Assembly: GCA_905373085.1 (NCBI GenBank)
Contig: CAJPRR010000009.1
Span: forward strand, 1 to 30,631
Length of the DNA: 30,631 nt
From: an uncultured Selenomonas sp.
GTDB taxonomy: Bacteria > Bacillota > Negativicutes > Selenomonadales > Selenomonadaceae
Reading direction: 5' to 3'
Part shown: one piece after another, positions 1 to 6,919 of the stretch
Layout of the letters: the number at the start of each line of letters is the position of its first letter
Position numbering within the stretch: the first letter of the stretch is position 1
Notes under the pieces: generated by a model
Database searches by the model: none
The model's input: the letters and a program-made list of their open reading frames with translations, nothing else
What the model was told of the DNA's origin: nothing
Made by a program: the position numbers and the translations under genes

Positions 1-38
1 GATAGATACAGCGCATCTGTGCAAATCTGGGCGACCTC

Positions 39-59
39 ATTTTATCAGCGCTTCCCTAG
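39..59 (-). repeat. Possible diverged copy of the dispersed intergenic repeat
   Basis: Read on the minus strand this segment starts CTAGGGAAGCGCTGATAAAAT. It matches about 17 of 21 positions of the better copies at 10827 and 24457. It lies just downstream of the haemagglutinin stop codon. Nothing else is visible in the first 112 bases: I see no gene and no clear terminator. The match is weak and could be chance. Confidence 0.25.
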
Positions 60-112
60 ATTTCAGCGCTTTCTCGGCAAGTCTTTCATCGCTTTCATCG
101 GCGGCACGCACG

Positions 113-3100
113 TCAAAGGCGCATACCTCGGTTTTCCAAATCCGTCTCTGCATCGAAGCGGTAGATGCCGAGCGTTGCGGCGCGGATGGGACGCGCAGTG
201 CCGAAGATGTCGACGGTCTTGCTGAAGCCGTCGTCGAATACGGGCTTTGCGCCCTGCACCAGCGAGGCGAAGAGTCCGCTCACCCCGGGCGCGACGTGGA
301 TGATGAACGCGCGTGCGTTGCCCGCCGCCTGCGTGATGCGGTAGTTGCCGAGGACGCCTCCCGACACGCCGCCGATGCTGCCTGTGACGGCGTATTTGCC
401 GGCGGTGTCCGTATTGGCGACATCACTCTTGAACGTGAGACTGCCCGGGGCGAATACGCTCATGTCCTCGCCGTGGGCAAAGCCGTCCGCACGCCCCGTG
501 AAGGCGGGCATCCGACGCCCCTGCACGGCGTGCTTCTCATCGGCGGTGAGTGTCAGTGTGCGGTGCGTGATCGCACCCGCTCCCTCTGCGGTTGTGGCAG
601 CGAGCGTGTAGTTCCCCGCGTCCGCACCCGTGAGCGCAACGCCTGTGTAGTCGACGCGGCTTGCGCCGGCGACGTTCTTATCGTTGTATGCCGCACCTGT
701 GGCGGCGGCTGTGATGTCGTCCCCTGCGACGGCATGGTTCAGCCTCGCGCGGAACTTCGCTGTGTCTGCGGCTGTCGTGCCGTCGTAGGTCTTGGTCTGC
801 GCCTCGACCGCGCCGAGGGTCAGCGCACGCCGCGTGATGGTTCCCGTTCCCGTGAGCGTGGTCTTGTCGAGCGCATAGTTGCTCGCGCCATCGCCTGTCA
901 GGCGCAGTCCGTCAAAGCGCACGTTTTTGTCCGTGCCCGCGTTCTTGTCGGTGTATTTGCCTGTGGCGGAGCTTAGCTCGATGCCTGTTCCTTCCGTGCC
1001 GACAAAGCCGTCGAGGGTATAGTTCCCGCCTTTCGTGAGGGACTGGGTGACGTTCGCATTGCCGTCGTAGGTCTTGTCAAAGCGTGCGCCGCCTGCAAGG
1101 GCGAGATTCAGCTGCTTCGGCGTAATCCTGCCCGCGCCCTGTGCGGTACCCGCGATGGTATAGTTCGCCGTGCCCGTTCCCGTGAGGGCGACGCCTGTGT
1201 AGTGGACGGTGTTTGCCCGAGCGACGTTCTTGTCGTTGTACGCCGCGCCTGCGGCAGTCGCGCTCACGCTGTTTTCCTCGCCCTTGACGACACCCGCGAG
1301 CGTCGCGCGGAACTTCGATACGTCTGCCGCAGTATTGCCGTCGTAGGTCTTCGTCTGCGCCGTCACGCCGTCGAACGTCAGCATACGCCGCGTGATCGTG
1401 CCCGCGCCCTCTGCGGTCGTGGCGGCGAGTGTGTAGTTCCCCGCGTCCGCACCCGTGAGCGCAACGCCCGTGTAGTCAATGCGACTTGCCGCAGCGACGT
1501 TCTTGTCATTGTATGTCGCACCTGCGGCGGCGGCTTTGACATCATCCCCTGCGACCGTATGGTTCAGTCCCGCGCGGAACTTCGATGCGTCTGCCGCCGT
1601 ATTGCCGTCGTAGGTCTTCGTCTGCGCCTCGACCGCGCCGAGCGTCAGCGCACGCCGCGTGATGGCTCCCGCCCCCTGCGCAGTCGCGGCGATGGTATAG
1701 TTTCCCGCGCCCGTTCCCGTGAGGGCGACGCCTGTGTAGTGGACGGTGTTTGCCCGAGCGACGTTTTTGTCGTTGTACGCCGCGCCCGTGGCAGTTGCGC
1801 TCACGCTGTTTTCTTCGCCAGCGACGACGTTTCCGAGCGTCGCGTGGAAATTCGATGCGTCAGCCGCCGTATTGCCGTCGTAGGTTTTGGTCTGCGCCGT
1901 CACGCCGTCGAACGTCAACGCACGCCGCGTGATCGTGCCCGCGCCCTCTGCGGTCGTGGCGATGGTATAGTTCCCCGCGCCCGTTCCCGTGAGCGCGACG
2001 CCTGTGTAGCGGACGGTGTTTTCCCGAGCGACGTTTTTGTCGTTGTACGCCGCGCCTGCGGCAGTTGCGCTCACGCTGTTTTCTTCGCCGGCGACGACAC
2101 CCGCGAGCGTCGCGCGGAACTTCGATGCGTCAGCCGCAGTATTGCCGTCGTAGGTTTTGCTCTGCGCCTCGACCGCGCCGAGCGTCAGCGCACGCCGCGT
2201 GATCGTGCCCGCCCCCTGTGCGGTCGTGGCGGCGAGTGTGTAGTTCCCCGCGTCCGTTCCCGTGAGCGCAACGCCTGTGTAGTCGATGCGATTCGCCCGA
2301 GCGACGTTCTTATCGTTGTACGCCGCACTTGTGGCGGCGGCTGTGATGTCGTCCCCCGCGACGGCATTGTTCAGTCCCGCGCGGAACTTCGATGCATCTG
2401 CGGCTCTCGTGCCGTCGTAGGTCTTGGTCTGCGCCTCGACCGCGCCGAGGGTCAGCGCACGCCGCGTGATGGTTCCCGCACCCTCTGCGGTCGTGGCGAT
2501 GGTATAGTTCCCCGCGCCCGTTCCCGTGAGCGCGACGCCTGTGTAGTGGACGCTGTTTGCCCGAGCGACGTTTTTGTCGTTGTACGCCGCGCCTGCGGCA
2601 GTCGCGCTCACGCTGTTTTCTTCGCCGGCGACGACATTGCCGAGCGTTGCGCGGAACCTCGATGCGTCTGCGTCTCTCGTGCCGTCGTAGGTCTTCGTCT
2701 GCGACTCGACCGCGCCAAGCGTCAGCGCACGCGGCGTGATTGTCCCCGCACCCTCTGCGGTCGTGGCGATGGTATAGTTCTCCGCGCCCGTTCCCGTGAG
2801 CGCGACGCCCGTGTAGTCAATGCGATTCGCCCGAGCGACATCCTTGCTGTTGTACGTCGCGCCTGCGACGGTCGCCGATACAAGGTTTTCCTCGCCATTG
2901 ACGACACCCGCGAGCGTCGCGCGGAACTTCGATGCGTCTGCCGCCGTATTGCCGTCGTAGGTCTTGGTCTGCGCCGCGACGCTGCCAAGGGTCAGCGTGC
3001 GCTTTTTGATCGTGTAGGCGCCGCCGATGAGGTCATAGCCGAACTGGTCGCTGTAAGCATGGTATGTGCCGACATTTTTCTCTGCATCGAAGAGGATATG

Positions 3101-5035
3101 GTCTGTACCGGTCAGCGCGGCGCCATCGTAGACCTTCTCAGCGTTCTTGACCCACTTCGTCCCCCGCATCAGTCCCGTGAGGAGCGGCGTGGTATGTCCC
3201 TCGTAGATGCGCCACGGCGTCCCCTTGCCGCCCTCGCCGGAGACGACGGCTTTCCCCTGATCGTCCTTCCAGTCCTGATAGGTCGCCGCCTGCTTCATCT
3301 CTGCCAGGCTGCGTTCCTTATCGTACTCCACCGTAGAATGATTCAGCAATTCGCCGACCGCACGGGCTTCCAGTGGGGTTTCCTTTGGGATGTCGTCCCT
3401 CGTCTCCGTGACACACCCCGCTCTCCATACGACACCGCGAATCCGGCTGTCATCCGCCGTTCCCACAATGCTGCCGACATTCTTCTCCTTACTGCCATTC
3501 CATGTTTCTCGCCTCACGGTTCCCGTATGCAGAGCGTTCTGCACGGTACTTTTCTTTATCCATCCCGCAATGCCGCCAATCTGCTCTTTCCCTGCGACCG
3601 TCCCCTCATTGTAGACGTTCTTAATAGTAACTTCTTCCCCCTCTCCTATAATGCCGCCGATCCTCTCTGCCCTTTCCCCTCTGACCGTCCCCTTATTGCA
3701 GGCGTTCTCAATGGTAAAATTCCTCCCCCTTCCCACAATGCCGCCAATCGTATCATTGTAACGGAGGTACACCGTGCCGCTAAAGGAGACGTTACGAATG
3801 ACGCCCTCCTCATGTGCATATCCCACAATGCCGCCGACACAACCACGTCCCTCCACATACCCTTCCGAGAGGGAAACATTTTCGATGACCGCCCCCGCCT
3901 GTGCCTGGCTGAACAGCCCGACCTCGAATAGCATTTTTCGCTGAATGTGAAGTCCCGTGATCTTGTGCCCGACGCCGTCAAATCGTCCCTCAAAAGGATT
4001 GCCGTAGCCTGCTCCAAAGTCTACGCGTCCAATCGGCAGGAAGCCCTGGTAGAAAGGCTCACCCAGGTATGTCGACGGATGCCAACTACGTGTCGCACTC
4101 GCGTCGATGTTATCCGCGAGCATGTATCTGCCGTGCCTCGAGTCCACCCTCGCATCCATGTGCTGCAGCTCGTAGACGTTATGCACGAGCATATAGTCAT
4201 AGCCGGAATGATCACCGCCGCCATTGAGCTTCTTCACATCCCACGCGCGCACGGATGCAGATGCGATGAGCCTCGGATTCGCATAGTCGGAAACCGTATA
4301 CGACGTATCTGTGCCGTTCACGTTGATTTGGATCGTCGTTTTATTGGCGACCTCGTAGCCGATGTGCGGTGTTTGCTCGCTGTAGATCCGGACCTTCGCC
4401 TTCGTCCCTATACCGCCGACCGTACCACGAAGCGGCGTTCCATGCTCGTCCGTCACGTTATTCGTATTGAGAACGGTGACGTTTTTGCCCTCGATATAGA
4501 GGCTGTTCGCCTTCACCGTGCCGAGGTTCAGCACGTTGCCCGTCTGTGCAGACGCAGAGAGGGGGCTTGTGCCGTCCCATGATGTCCCCGCCGCGGCTGC
4601 GACCGTATCGATGTTCGCCGTCGAGAGGTAGAGTGCGCCCGTATTGACCTCAGATCCCTTGGCGAAGAGGATGCCGTGCGGGTTGATGAGGTAGACGTTC
4701 CTGCCGCCCTGGATTTTGCCGTAGATGTTCGACGCGCCCTCGCCCGTGACGAGGTTCAGATAGTCTTTTGTCTTGGCACCGCCGTCGAATTTTACCATCT
4801 CGTCCTTTTCGACGGAGAAGTCCTCCCACTTGAGGATGTTGTGATCGCTTTTGCCCGCGATGTTCATGGTTTTATCGGCGGTGGAAATATCCGCCGTTCC
4901 CGCATTCGCCGCTGCGTTCGTGCCCTCGACGGGCAGCGCGTAAGCCGTCTCTTCGGCAAAGGGCGCGGCGATGACGCCTGCGAAAATGGCGCAGACGACG
5001 GCGCGATAAAGCTGCTGCCTCTCTATGCGTTTCAT
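113..5035 (-). CDS. Filamentous haemagglutinin-like secreted exoprotein (TPS domain, GLUG motifs, YDG/MBG repeats)
   Basis: This is a large surface or secreted adhesin-like protein of 1640 residues, expected to cross the outer membrane by two-partner secretion. Residues 1-33 form a signal peptide (basic start, hydrophobic core, AYA cleavage site). Residues of about 34-200 fit the haemagglutination-activity/TPS domain, with the NPHGI motif at 118-122. Around residues 400-520 there are glycine-rich GLUG-type repeats (VGGIVG, IGGIVG, IGGIIG, IGGIAG). From about 635 to 1495 comes an array of KTYDG-containing repeats of 88-92 residues, followed by an MBG-like module and a short C-terminal tail without a sorting motif or autotransporter barrel. 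The ATG at 5035 has a GGGAG ribosome binding site 7 bases upstream. No TpsB transporter gene is in the window, so the partner must lie elsewhere. Adhesion is inferred from the family; the ligand is unknown. Confidence 0.9.
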   Translation of the reverse strand: MKRIERQQLYRAVVCAIFAGVIAAPFAEETAYALPVEGTNAAANAGTADISTADKTMNIAGKSDHNILKWEDFSVEKDEMVKFDGGAKTKDYLNLVTGEGASNIYGKIQGGRNVYLINPHGILFAKGSEVNTGALYLSTANIDTVAAAAGTSWDGTSPLSASAQTGNVLNLGTVKANSLYIEGKNVTVLNTNNVTDEHGTPLRGTVGGIGTKAKVRIYSEQTPHIGYEVANKTTIQINVNGTDTSYTVSDYANPRLIASASVRAWDVKKLNGGGDHSGYDYMLVHNVYELQHMDARVDSRHGRYMLADNIDASATRSWHPSTYLGEPFYQGFLPIGRVDFGAGYGNPFEGRFDGVGHKITGLHIQRKMLFEVGLFSQAQAGAVIENVSLSEGYVEGRGCVGGIVGYAHEEGVIRNVSFSGTVYLRYNDTIGGIVGRGRNFTIENACNKGTVRGERAERIGGIIGEGEEVTIKNVYNEGTVAGKEQIGGIAGWIKKSTVQNALHTGTVRRETWNGSKEKNVGSIVGTADDSRIRGVVWRAGCVTETRDDIPKETPLEARAVGELLNHSTVEYDKERSLAEMKQAATYQDWKDDQGKAVVSGEGGKGTPWRIYEGHTTPLLTGLMRGTKWVKNAEKVYDGAALTGTDHILFDAEKNVGTYHAYSDQFGYDLIGGAYTIKKRTLTLGSVAAQTKTYDGNTAADASKFRATLAGVVNGEENLVSATVAGATYNSKDVARANRIDYTGVALTGTGAENYTIATTAEGAGTITPRALTLGAVESQTKTYDGTRDADASRFRATLGNVVAGEENSVSATAAGAAYNDKNVARANSVHYTGVALTGTGAGNYTIATTAEGAGTITRRALTLGAVEAQTKTYDGTRAADASKFRAGLNNAVAGDDITAAATSAAYNDKNVARANRIDYTGVALTGTDAGNYTLAATTAQGAGTITRRALTLGAVEAQSKTYDGNTAADASKFRATLAGVVAGEENSVSATAAGAAYNDKNVARENTVRYTGVALTGTGAGNYTIATTAEGAGTITRRALTFDGVTAQTKTYDGNTAADASNFHATLGNVVAGEENSVSATATGAAYNDKNVARANTVHYTGVALTGTGAGNYTIAATAQGAGAITRRALTLGAVEAQTKTYDGNTAADASKFRAGLNHTVAGDDVKAAAAGATYNDKNVAAASRIDYTGVALTGADAGNYTLAATTAEGAGTITRRMLTFDGVTAQTKTYDGNTAADVSKFRATLAGVVKGEENSVSATAAGAAYNDKNVARANTVHYTGVALTGTGTANYTIAGTAQGAGRITPKQLNLALAGGARFDKTYDGNANVTQSLTKGGNYTLDGFVGTEGTGIELSSATGKYTDKNAGTDKNVRFDGLRLTGDGASNYALDKTTLTGTGTITRRALTLGAVEAQTKTYDGTTAADTAKFRARLNHAVAGDDITAAATGAAYNDKNVAGASRVDYTGVALTGADAGNYTLAATTAEGAGAITHRTLTLTADEKHAVQGRRMPAFTGRADGFAHGEDMSVFAPGSLTFKSDVANTDTAGKYAVTGSIGGVSGGVLGNYRITQAAGNARAFIIHVAPGVSGLFASLVQGAKPVFDDGFSKTVDIFGTARPIRAATLGIYRFDAETDLENRGMRL
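560..2990 (-). repeat. Tandem YDG-repeat array inside the haemagglutinin gene
   Basis: Nine units of roughly 264-276 bp can be followed by the recurring ccgtcgtagg string (reverse complement of the KTYDG codons), near 781, 1062, 1337, 1608, 1872, 2142, 2417, 2681 and 2954. A degenerate VYDG unit lies near 3127. Eight units belong to one class (TKTYDG...ADASKFRA...YNDKNVA...YTGVALTG). The unit near 1062 is divergent (FDKTYDGNANV). Nucleotide identity between units is high enough for homologous recombination to be plausible. Confidence 0.9.
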
Positions 5036-5252
5036 TGCATTCTCCCTCTCTATGGAACCGATTCGAAATATATTTTTTATACCATAATACAGCGCTTATA
5101 TGGCAAGCAAGCAAATTGCAAAAAGTGGTCGTATTTTATAGGAAAGAGGTCGCGAAAGCATGGGTACAGGCAGCTGTTCTAAGGAGTCTTTTATCAATGA
5201 AATCGCCCGAATTCATTTTACAATTAACCTTTGCATTTTATCCATCCCCCAC
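5036..5252. other. Gene-poor stretch upstream of the haemagglutinin gene
   Basis: This AT-richer segment holds the haemagglutinin ribosome binding site and a likely promoter, and otherwise no convincing gene. A 61-codon plus-strand frame beginning at 5197 has an AAGGAG sequence upstream. However, it runs through the 5253-5283 terminator hairpin and the toxin promoter, so I do not call it. Confidence 0.5.
5076..5084 (-). promoter_or_regulatory. Extended -10 element for the haemagglutinin gene
   Basis: On the minus strand the sequence TGGTATAAA is an extended -10, about 40 bases upstream of the start codon at 5035. There is no clear -35 hexamer at 16-18 bases, so this is tentative. Confidence 0.4.
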
Positions 5253-5283
5253 AACAAAAAAAGACAGCCCACAAGCTGCCTTC
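5253..5283 (-). terminator. Minus-strand intrinsic terminator between toxin locus and haemagglutinin gene
   Basis: On the minus strand the stem is AAGGCAGC (5282-5275) with GCTGTCTT (5268-5261) and a six-base loop, followed by a run of T (TTTTTT). It would stop minus-strand transcripts coming from the channel gene or from the antisense RNAs before they reach the haemagglutinin promoter. It lies immediately upstream of the plus-strand toxin promoter. Confidence 0.7.
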
Positions 5284-5286
5284 GTA

Positions 5287-5295
5287 TGCTATAAT
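5287..5295 (+). promoter_or_regulatory. Extended -10 promoter of the putative toxin mRNA
   Basis: TGCTATAAT is a perfect -10 (TATAAT at 5290-5295) with a TGn extension. There is no good -35. The transcript would start near 5302 with GGTGCTACC. That leaves about 170 bases of structured leader before the small ORF, and the transcript would end at the terminator at 5543-5581, giving an mRNA of about 280 bases. Confidence 0.65.
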
Positions 5296-5473
5296 ATACT
5301 CGGTGCTACCAAGACGGTAGGCGGTCGATTCTTAGCCCCTAGCGGTCAACGTCAGCCGCGCATCTGCGCTCTTCGAGCTTGATTTGCGGGACGTTTTCGC
5401 ATACGACCTATTTGCCAATCAGCCGCGCCCTTCGGGCTTGCTTCTTGGATAGGTCAGCAAGGGGGCGCTGCCC

Positions 5474-5542
5474 ATGACGATAAACGATTTAATCGCGTTA
5501 CTCTTAGTGACGCTGTTCATCCTCATCGTTCTGAAGGCATAA
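5474..5542 (+). CDS. Putative 22-residue hydrophobic type I toxin (Fst/holin-like)
   Basis: An ATG at 5474 opens a 22-codon frame ending in TAA directly before the terminator. The peptide begins MTINDLIALL, continues as an uninterrupted hydrophobic stretch (residues 6-20, rich in L, I, V, F) and ends with LKA. That shape, a single membrane helix with one basic residue at the C-end, is typical of type I membrane toxins such as the Fst and 'putative holin-like toxin' groups. A GGGGG ribosome binding site (5461-5465) lies 8 bases upstream. It could be hidden in a GGGC/GCCC hairpin, as is common for type I toxin mRNAs. The gene has its own extended -10 promoter at 5287 and faces an antisense RNA at 5543-5628. 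The Fst-like role is inferred from layout and composition, not from sequence identity. It could instead be an unrelated small membrane peptide. Confidence 0.65.
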   Translation: MTINDLIALLLVTLFILIVLKA

Positions 5543-5581
5543 GAAAACCCGCCTGACCCTAGCAAGTTTAGGCGGGTTTTC
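5543..5581. terminator. Bidirectional terminator shared by toxin mRNA and antisense RNA 1
   Basis: The stem GAAAACCCGCCT (5543-5554) pairs with AGGCGGGTTTTC (5570-5581), with a loop of about 15 bases. The A4/T4 ends make it work in both directions. It begins right after the toxin stop codon, so both convergent RNAs carry complementary copies of the same hairpin at their 3' ends. Confidence 0.85.
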
Positions 5582-5628
5582 TCACTATTCTTGAGCGGGG
5601 CTGACCGTCTACCGGTAGCACCTTTTCT
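5543..5628 (-). ncRNA. Putative antisense antitoxin RNA 1 (about 85 nt)
   Basis: A near-consensus minus-strand promoter at 5635-5663 would start a short RNA near 5628. It would run GGTGCTACCGGTAGACGG..., ending at the bidirectional terminator. It converges on the toxin mRNA. The two RNAs share fully complementary terminator hairpins. Nearer their 5' ends they share shorter complementary patches: CTACC/GGTAG, and GCTCAAGAAT against ATTCTTAGC at 5328-5336 in the toxin leader. Interspersed 5' complementarity plus a shared terminator is the arrangement known for the par/Fst RNAI-RNAII pair. No open reading frame of note lies in this RNA. Expression is not demonstrable from sequence. Confidence 0.65.
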
Positions 5629-5717
5629 ATGTCTATTATACGACATAGCCCCCGCTACGTCAAATCGTCTGCGCGTAATCCGTCACAGCCCTCGCAAATG
5701 CGCGGGCGGCTTCATTT
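5597..5717. repeat. Antitoxin module repeat, copy 1
   Basis: This segment of about 120 bp starts at GGGGCTGACCGTCTACC and ends at GCGGCTTCATTT. It recurs at 5829-5947 with only a handful of substitutions and a two-base deletion. The copies are 232 bp apart in direct orientation. Each contains the whole antisense promoter and the 5' end of the antisense RNA. Confidence 0.9.
5635..5663 (-). promoter_or_regulatory. Strong promoter of antisense RNA 1
   Basis: On the minus strand TTGACG (5663-5658) and TATAAT (5640-5635) are separated by exactly 17 bases. This is close to the sigma-A consensus and stronger than the toxin promoter, as expected for an antitoxin RNA. Confidence 0.85.
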
Positions 5718-5724
5718 ATCGTTG

Positions 5725-5769
5725 ATGTTCATGGTAACGATTTGCGTCGTTGCTTTAAAAGCAAAATAA
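5725..5769 (+). pseudogene. Truncated toxin remnant of the second unit
   Basis: A 14-residue frame starting MFMVTICVV and ending ALKAK stops at TAA immediately before a terminator, exactly as in the intact unit (which ends LKA). Upstream, the frame runs straight into the end of repeat copy 1 (TTCATTT, to 5717). The promoter, leader and N-terminal half expected of a full toxin gene are missing. It therefore looks like the C-terminal end of a second toxin, decapitated by a deletion or by recombination between antitoxin modules. A functional very small peptide cannot be excluded. Confidence 0.5.
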
Positions 5770-5812
5770 GAATCCCCCGCCTTTAGCGCTCAAACTCTAG
5801 GCGGGGAGATTC
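5770..5812. terminator. Bidirectional terminator of the second toxin-antitoxin unit
   Basis: The stem ATCCCCCGCCT pairs with AGGCGGGGAGAT around a loop of about 16 bases. The minus strand then reads TTCTTATTTTG. Position and form parallel the terminator at 5543-5581, but the stem and loop sequence differ, which would make the two systems specific to their own partners. Confidence 0.75.
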
Positions 5813-5860
5813 TCTCCGAAATGAGTTAGGGGCTGACCGTCTACCAGTAGCACCTTTTCT
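5770..5860 (-). ncRNA. Putative antisense antitoxin RNA 2 (about 90 nt), without an intact toxin
   Basis: The duplicate promoter at 5867-5895 would start an RNA near 5860 beginning with GGTGCTACTGGTAGACGG and ending at the 5770-5812 terminator. Its 5' end is nearly the same as that of antisense RNA 1, while its body and terminator differ. The matching toxin is truncated, so this RNA is either an orphan, acts on another locus, or helps titrate the first toxin mRNA through the shared 5' patch. Confidence 0.6.
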
Positions 5861-5947
5861 ATGCCTATTATACGACATAGCCCCCGCCGCGTCAAATCGT
5901 CTGCGCGTAGTCCGTCACAGCCCTCGCAAATGCGGGCGACTTCATTT
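5829..5947. repeat. Antitoxin module repeat, copy 2
   Basis: Second copy of the 120-bp module at 5597-5717, in the same orientation and with roughly 95 percent identity by eye. It includes an intact promoter. Confidence 0.9.
5867..5895 (-). promoter_or_regulatory. Strong promoter of antisense RNA 2
   Basis: TTGACG (5895-5890), a 17-base spacer and TATAAT (5872-5867) on the minus strand. The hexamers and spacer length are the same as for antisense RNA 1. Confidence 0.8.
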
Positions 5948-5955
5948 TATATAGC

Positions 5956-6762
5956 TTAGCAGCGCTTTTTTAGTAATTCCTCGATTTGCTCAAGGTGCAT
6001 ACGGATTTCTGCTTCCACTTCATCGGCTTCACGCACTTCGGAAGGTGCGTTTTCCGCCGCATCGGCTGCCTGCTTCTGCTTGACCGCTTCTGAAATGGTG
6101 CCGACGGCTTCGACCACGATGCCCACCATGACATTCAGGAGCGTAATGGCGGTAAGAAGGATGAACACCAAAAAGTATACCCATGCATAAGAGTACGTTG
6201 CCATGATCGGTCTTGCCACAGCGGTCGCCCATGATTCAAAGGTCATGACTTGGAACAGGGTGAACATGGAGCCGCCGATGTCTCCGAACAGCTCGGGGAA
6301 CGTATCGCCGTACATCGTACTGCCGAAAACCGCAAAGATATAGAATACGATGAAGAGCAGCAGAAGCGCCCACGTCATGCTGGGGATCGCCTTGAGCATG
6401 GACGATACGAGGATCTGCAGCTCGGGGAACTCCGCGAGTGCCTTGAGCAGTCGGAAGATACGGAAGGCTCGTATGACCGAAATGCTGGAGGAAATAAAGA
6501 GGATGGAGCTGAGGACAATGACGAAATCAAAGATGTTCCAGCCGTCCGACCAGAATTTCCGCCGATATACCAGCAGCTTGGCGATCAATTCGATGGTGAA
6601 GATCACCAGACAGGCTTTGTCGATCGCTTCCAGAAACAAGACTTCGTCGGCGGACAGCGCCCGATCCGTCAATATGCCCAATACTGCGGCATTGAGGATG
6701 ATGACAAAAGTGATGATCTTTTGCGTATGCTTCCAATGAAGCGCTTTTTCCAGTACGTTCAT
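5956..6762 (-). CDS. Voltage-gated cation channel, NaChBac-like (ion transport protein)
   Basis: This 268-residue single-domain channel should assemble as a tetramer in the cytoplasmic membrane. S1 lies near residues 16-32, S2 at 41-65, S3 at 74-90 and S4 at 94-110. S4 has the spaced charges R98, R101, R104 and K107 expected of a voltage sensor. S5 is at about 129-151 and S6 at 192-216. The pore segment carries TFESW at 174-178, matching the TLESW-type selectivity filter of bacterial sodium channels. A charged, probably coiled-coil tail (222-268) follows, as in NaChBac relatives. I start at the ATG at 6762, preceded by GGAAGG, rather than at a GTG at 6819 that abuts its own AAAGGAG. Sodium selectivity is inferred from the filter. 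It stands alone, between the toxin-antitoxin region and the S41 peptidase. Confidence 0.88.
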   Translation of the reverse strand: MNVLEKALHWKHTQKIITFVIILNAAVLGILTDRALSADEVLFLEAIDKACLVIFTIELIAKLLVYRRKFWSDGWNIFDFVIVLSSILFISSSISVIRAFRIFRLLKALAEFPELQILVSSMLKAIPSMTWALLLLFIVFYIFAVFGSTMYGDTFPELFGDIGGSMFTLFQVMTFESWATAVARPIMATYSYAWVYFLVFILLTAITLLNVMVGIVVEAVGTISEAVKQKQAADAAENAPSEVREADEVEAEIRMHLEQIEELLKKRC

Positions 6763-6832
6763 AATCCTTCCATTCTGCCGCTGTCGCCGGCGGCACAGAT
6801 CGCAGCAAAGGTGCGACACTCCTTTGTATTAT

Positions 6833-6854
6833 CTAGAAATCACGGATAAACTCA
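6833..6854 (+). repeat. Dispersed intergenic repeat, copy upstream of the channel gene
   Basis: CTAGAAATCACGGATAAA followed by CTCA aligns with the copies at 10827 and 24457 if one base is deleted. It lies 71 bases upstream of the channel start codon, in the gap between that gene and the S41 peptidase. Confidence 0.55.
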
Positions 6855-6919
6855 CCCGTGCATCTGTACAATATACACGCACAAACGTCCAAGATTATCG
6901 GAGCCTTTCAAACCATAGA

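Noticed and set aside
560..2990. Regularly spaced repeats that could suggest a CRISPR-like array
   Set aside because: The unit is about 270 bp, coding, and in frame with a protein repeat. There are no short repeats with unique spacers.
1202..3931. A 909-codon plus-strand open frame opposite the haemagglutinin repeats
   Set aside because: It arises because the repeats lack stops in that frame. It is arginine- and cysteine-rich, repeats with the same period as the YDG array, and has no recognisable domain.
5197..5382. A 61-codon plus-strand frame with an AAGGAG upstream
   Set aside because: It runs through the terminator hairpin at 5253-5283 and the toxin promoter and leader, and the translation looks unlike a protein.
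6527..6808. A TTG-started minus-strand frame with a good AAAGGAG site overlapping the channel gene
   Set aside because: It overlaps the well-supported channel coding sequence in another frame. The site more likely belongs to the channel leader, although its spacing is odd.
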